Origin: CAZVKN01 sp964627035
GTDB lineage: Bacteria; Electryoneota; AABM5-125-24; Hatepunaeales; Hatepunaeaceae
Reading direction: 5' to 3'
DNA: 16,346 bases
Assembly (NCBI GenBank): GCA_964627035.1
Contig: CAZVKN010000051.1
Location: 1-16,346, forward strand
The notes under the pieces were generated by a model. The model did no database searches and was not told where the DNA came from. It saw nothing but the letters and a program-made list of their open reading frames with translations. Position numbers and translations under genes: made by a program. Positions 13,353 to 16,346 of this stretch are shown piece by piece (positions within the stretch are counted from its first letter, which is position 1; each line of letters starts with the position of its first letter).

Positions 13353-14966
13353 ATGATAAAAAAACCGATAAATTACCGATTTGAACCGTTTAAGATAAAG
13401 ATGGTCGAGCCGATTCAGGTTGCAGATCCTTTGACTGAATCAGCGACCAAAAGAAGAGAAGAGGTGCTTGAACAGGCACACTATAATCTATTCTATGTAC
13501 CGGCTCAGGATATTTCCATTGACCTGCTGACAGATTCGGGCACCGGCTCGATGAGTCAGGATCAATGGTCGGCGATGATGTTGGCTGACGAATCATACGC
13601 TCAGGCGATCAGTTTCACGCGTTTTGAAAAAGCTATTCAGGATATTATATCCACCGACTTTCATATCATCCCGACACATCAGGGACGTGCGGCTGAAAAT
13701 CTGCTGTTTTATGCGTTGAATGAAATGGCTGCTGATGCCTCGAGTGATGGACGACCGTTGCGTCGTCGGGTTTTGATCAACTCATTCTTCGACACAACCG
13801 CCGCTAATGTGATGCTTCACGGCGCACTGACCGAAGAGGATATAGGCGGTGTCAACGTTACCGGGCTCAGCTCCGGTGCAAGACGAAAAATTGAGATCAA
13901 TCTGAAACGAGAACTGTTGATCGGTCGAAATCAGTTGGTAGTTGACCAGTCGAGAAACGATCTTTTTGAGCACGGTATGTTCGGCGGTAACATTGATCTG
14001 GATAGATTGGAAACAATACTGAAGGATGATCCCGCCCGTGCTGAAGTGCTTCTTGTCATGCTGACCACCACCAACAACACCGGTGGAGGTCTTCCCGTTT
14101 CGATGGCGAATCTCCGTGCGGTGCGCCAGATGGTTGACCACTACAGCAAAAACGATCCGGTGTGGGCGGACGGATTGCCGCCATTGATGCTGTTTATGGA
14201 TGCATGTCGCTATGCTGAGAATGCTTATTTCATCCAGCAGCATGAGCCGGGTTACAGCGATAAATCGGTCAAGGACATTGCAGGTGAGATGTGGAGTCTC
14301 GTTGACGGGGGAACAATGTCTGCCAAGAAAGACGGAATGGCTAACATGGGTGGGTTCCTCGCCTGCCGTTCCGGTCAGTTGAAGCAGCGTGTGTGGGAGC
14401 ACATGGTTGAGATCGAGAGCTTCTTCACCTACGGTGGGCTGTCCGGTCACGATATGGAGGCTGTAGCGGTCGGGATGCGCGAAGGAGTCGAAGATGCGCG
14501 GGTCACTCAACGCATTATGCAGGTGCAGCGGTTGTGGAGATGGCTCAAGGATGAGGGTATCCCGGTTAAAGAGCCTTGCGGCGGTCACGGCGTGTTTGTT
14601 CAGGGACGCAAATTTTGGGAGAAGGACAGCAGACCGCTGATTGCACCTGAAGATCTTCCGGGGCATACTTTGGCGAACGAACTTTTTCGTCGTTACGGCA
14701 TCCGTGGATGCGAGATTGGGACGATCATGTTCGGCGATTACATTGCAGAGACAGGCAAACCGGCCATAACCTCACCCGACGACAATGTCAGATTGGCTAT
14801 ACCGCGGCGCGTTTACACGGATACGCATCTGCAATACGTCGCAGCATCGTTGGTTGATCTGTATTCCGAGCGGACCAAAAGCCCGTGGCGCGGCATGAAA
14901 TTCAGCTACCGACCGGATGCGCTGCCACACTTTTTGTCTCATTTTACACCTATAAAAGCAAGTTAA
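13353..14966 (+). CDS. tnaA: Tryptophanase (long form)
   Basis: A PLP-dependent beta-eliminating lyase that splits L-tryptophan into indole, pyruvate and ammonia. I take ATG 13353 (537 residues); GTG 13344 would add three. The family signatures are complete: EPFKIKMVEPI at the start, DLLTDSGTG, THQGR, FFDTT, MDACRYAENAYF (the Asp that binds the PLP ring nitrogen and an Arg), MSAKKD (Schiff-base lysine, residue 326) and IPRRVYT. The histidine in ALPHFLSHF matches E. coli His463, which favours tryptophanase over tyrosine phenol-lyase. It is about 65 residues longer than E. coli TnaA (471). The extra length lies mainly between FFDTT and the substrate-domain TTTNNTGG (about 170-235) and around SKNDPVWADGLPP. 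It diverges from the epimerase gene. Confidence 0.92.
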   Translation: MIKKPINYRFEPFKIKMVEPIQVADPLTESATKRREEVLEQAHYNLFYVPAQDISIDLLTDSGTGSMSQDQWSAMMLADESYAQAISFTRFEKAIQDIISTDFHIIPTHQGRAAENLLFYALNEMAADASSDGRPLRRRVLINSFFDTTAANVMLHGALTEEDIGGVNVTGLSSGARRKIEINLKRELLIGRNQLVVDQSRNDLFEHGMFGGNIDLDRLETILKDDPARAEVLLVMLTTTNNTGGGLPVSMANLRAVRQMVDHYSKNDPVWADGLPPLMLFMDACRYAENAYFIQQHEPGYSDKSVKDIAGEMWSLVDGGTMSAKKDGMANMGGFLACRSGQLKQRVWEHMVEIESFFTYGGLSGHDMEAVAVGMREGVEDARVTQRIMQVQRLWRWLKDEGIPVKEPCGGHGVFVQGRKFWEKDSRPLIAPEDLPGHTLANELFRRYGIRGCEIGTIMFGDYIAETGKPAITSPDDNVRLAIPRRVYTDTHLQYVAASLVDLYSERTKSPWRGMKFSYRPDALPHFLSHFTPIKAS

Positions 14967-14972
14967 ACAATA

Positions 14973-15077
14973 GAGGTGTTAACTTTGAAGTATTGTTATC
15001 TGTAGTCGGGTTTGTCTCAAGCCCGACGTCGTGGTTGAGACAACCACGACTACAGTATTACAACTCTGTTAACACTC
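14973..15077 (+). repeat. 105-bp MITE-like element, copy A
   Basis: The terminal inverted repeat is GTGTTAAC (14976-14983) facing GTTAACAC (15068-15075). The 54-bp core 15001-15054 runs from TGTAGTCG to CGACTACA and holds two adjacent hairpins. The second is perfect (GTCGTGGTTG, AGA loop, CAACCACGAC); the first pairs with one wobble. It is homologous to copy B at 12683-12788 in opposite orientation. It fills almost the whole space between tnaA and the acyl-CoA dehydrogenase gene and ends 10 nt before the latter's ATG. Confidence 0.82.
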
Positions 15078-15087
15078 GCTAATACAA

Positions 15088-16266
15088 ATGAAAAAATCAA
15101 AAGGATATGACGCACTCGATTACTACCGAATAGACGATATGCTCTCCGATGAGGAGCGGATGGTTCGGGACATGGTGCGCAGTTGGGTAGAGAAAGAAGT
15201 AATCCCGTATGCCGGGCAGTGGGTTGAGGACGGTGAGTTTCCGATGAAGCTTATACCATCAATGGGTGAGCTTGGCTTGCTCGGACCGACCATGCCTGAG
15301 GAGTATGGAGGTGTCGGTGCATCCAATATCGCTTACGGCTTGATGATGCAGGAGCTTGAGCGGGGTGACAGCGGTCTGCGCAGTTTTGCCTCAGTGCAAA
15401 GTTCGCTGGTGATGTACCCAATTTTAGCGTATGGCTCGGAAGAACAGAAGCAAGAATGGCTGCCAAAGCTGGCGACAGGTGACAAAATCGGCTGTTTTGG
15501 ACTGACAGAACCGGATCACGGTTCCGATCCCGGCTCAATGATTACGACTGCAGTTAAAGATGGTGACGGATACATCCTTAACGGTGCGAAGATGTGGATT
15601 ACAAACGGCTCAATTGCGGATGTTGCGGTTGTATGGGCAAAAGTGGAAGGAGAGGTCAGAGGCTTCCTCGTTGAGACTGACAGACCCGGCTTTTCAGCAC
15701 CAAAGATGAAGCACAAGTGGTCGCTGAGAGCATCAGTTACTTCAGAATTGATCTTTGACGACTGCTACGTAAATGCGGATGCGCTGCTTCCAGAAGCGAG
15801 AGGTTTATCCGCTGCGCTTGGCTGTCTGACACAGGCTCGCTACGGGATTGCATGGGGAGTGCTGGGTGCTGCGATGGCTTGCTTTGACGAGGTTCGACGC
15901 TATTCGCTGGAACGGATGCAGTATAAAAAACCGATAGGGGCGTTTCAACTCGTTCAGGAGAAGCTGGCAGAGATGGCGACCGAGATCACCAAGGGACAGT
16001 TATTGGTTCATCGCTTGGGACAGTTGAAAGAGAGCGGAAAGATGACGTTCCAGATGGTTTCGATGGCTAAGCGGAATAACTGTTATGAATCATTGGTGAT
16101 TGCACGGAAGGCGCGCGAGCTTTTGGCTGCAGCTGGGATCACATATGAGTTTCAATCCGGCAGGCACATGAACAATCTCGAGTCGGTGTTCACCTACGAA
16201 GGGACGCATGACATCCACACGCTGATACTGGGTGCGGACATCACAGGAATTGAGGCTTATAGGTAG
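15088..16266 (+). CDS. gcdH: Acyl-CoA dehydrogenase, glutaryl-CoA dehydrogenase type
   Basis: A 392-residue FAD enzyme of the acyl-CoA dehydrogenase family; length and start fit the family. The features pointing to glutaryl-CoA dehydrogenase are the RSFASVQSSLVM segment with R98 (the arginine that holds the distal carboxylate in human GCDH), GCFGLTEPDHGSDPGSM (flavin loop), MWITNGSIAD and the C-terminal TYEGTHDIHTLILG with catalytic base E371. The reaction would be oxidative decarboxylation of glutaryl-CoA to crotonyl-CoA, a step of lysine and tryptophan breakdown. A non-decarboxylating glutaryl-CoA dehydrogenase or another short-chain enzyme cannot be excluded. No SD is visible, and the 105-bp repeat ends just upstream, so its promoter may lie in or before the repeat. 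Confidence 0.87.
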   Translation: MKKSKGYDALDYYRIDDMLSDEERMVRDMVRSWVEKEVIPYAGQWVEDGEFPMKLIPSMGELGLLGPTMPEEYGGVGASNIAYGLMMQELERGDSGLRSFASVQSSLVMYPILAYGSEEQKQEWLPKLATGDKIGCFGLTEPDHGSDPGSMITTAVKDGDGYILNGAKMWITNGSIADVAVVWAKVEGEVRGFLVETDRPGFSAPKMKHKWSLRASVTSELIFDDCYVNADALLPEARGLSAALGCLTQARYGIAWGVLGAAMACFDEVRRYSLERMQYKKPIGAFQLVQEKLAEMATEITKGQLLVHRLGQLKESGKMTFQMVSMAKRNNCYESLVIARKARELLAAAGITYEFQSGRHMNNLESVFTYEGTHDIHTLILGADITGIEAYR

Positions 16267-16310
16267 GGATTCACAACAGAATATACGGATTATGGATTCC
16301 GGATCAAGCA

Positions 16311-16346
16311 GTCTGTCCGAGAATGTTTTTCAGTATAGATTTTCAT
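16311..16346. repeat. Possible start of another GCTGTCA-family element, cut by the window end
   Basis: GTCTGTCCGAGAATG at 16311-16325 resembles the CTGTCCGA blocks in both ends of the 163-bp element (right-end reverse complement GAGTCTGTCCGATAATA). The internal palindromes would lie beyond the window, so this is suggestive only. Confidence 0.3.

Noticed and set aside
13782..14666. Open frame of 294 codons antisense to tnaA
   Set aside because: Long, but its protein has no recognisable motif and a shadow-like composition (many His, Gln and Leu). The opposite strand encodes a clear tryptophanase.

Overview
The window is 16.3 kb from a Gram-negative-type bacterium, roughly 47% GC by eye. It probably belongs to the Fibrobacteres-Chlorobi-Bacteroidetes (FCB) side of the tree or a related candidate phylum. 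The main reason is the first gene, whose C-terminus is a type IX secretion (Por) sorting domain. The intergenic spaces are crowded with small palindromic repeats, as in many uncultured lineages. The placement is inference; there is no rRNA or other marker gene here.

Layout. (1) 1-627 (+): the 3' end of a secreted LVIVD-type beta-propeller repeat protein. (2) 745-6918 (-): a complete periplasmic nitrate reductase operon transcribed in the order napA-napG-napH-napB-napF-napD. There is no napC, so quinol oxidation should go through NapGH. The gene order and the 925-residue NapA resemble the Nap system of Campylobacter and Wolinella rather than that of E. coli. (3) 7382-7891 (-): a ferritin with its own predicted promoter. 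(4) 7954-11252 (-): a cyclic-nucleotide-binding-domain protein, the RNA ligase RtcB and an AI-2E-family membrane protein; the last two are separated by only 3 nt. (5) 11466-16266: an amino-acid catabolism neighbourhood. It contains a methionine gamma-lyase-like PLP enzyme (-), methylmalonyl-CoA epimerase (-), a long tryptophanase (+) and a glutaryl-CoA-dehydrogenase-type acyl-CoA dehydrogenase (+).

Together the genes suggest an amino-acid-degrading organism that can respire nitrate to nitrite in the periplasm. Methionine or homocysteine cleavage would give 2-oxobutyrate, which can become propionyl-CoA and then methylmalonyl-CoA, the substrate of the epimerase. Tryptophanase gives indole, pyruvate and ammonia. 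The acyl-CoA dehydrogenase fits lysine or tryptophan carbon flowing through glutaryl-CoA.

The most unusual content is non-coding. At least three families of compact multi-hairpin repeats lie between genes: a 105-106 bp element present as an inverted pair around epimerase-tryptophanase; a family built on palindromes with GCTGTCA/TGACAGC ends, including one 163 bp composite copy; and a 54 bp double-hairpin element with TTCK and GGAA loops found twice inside the nap operon. I found no clearly new protein system, CRISPR array, tRNA or rRNA.
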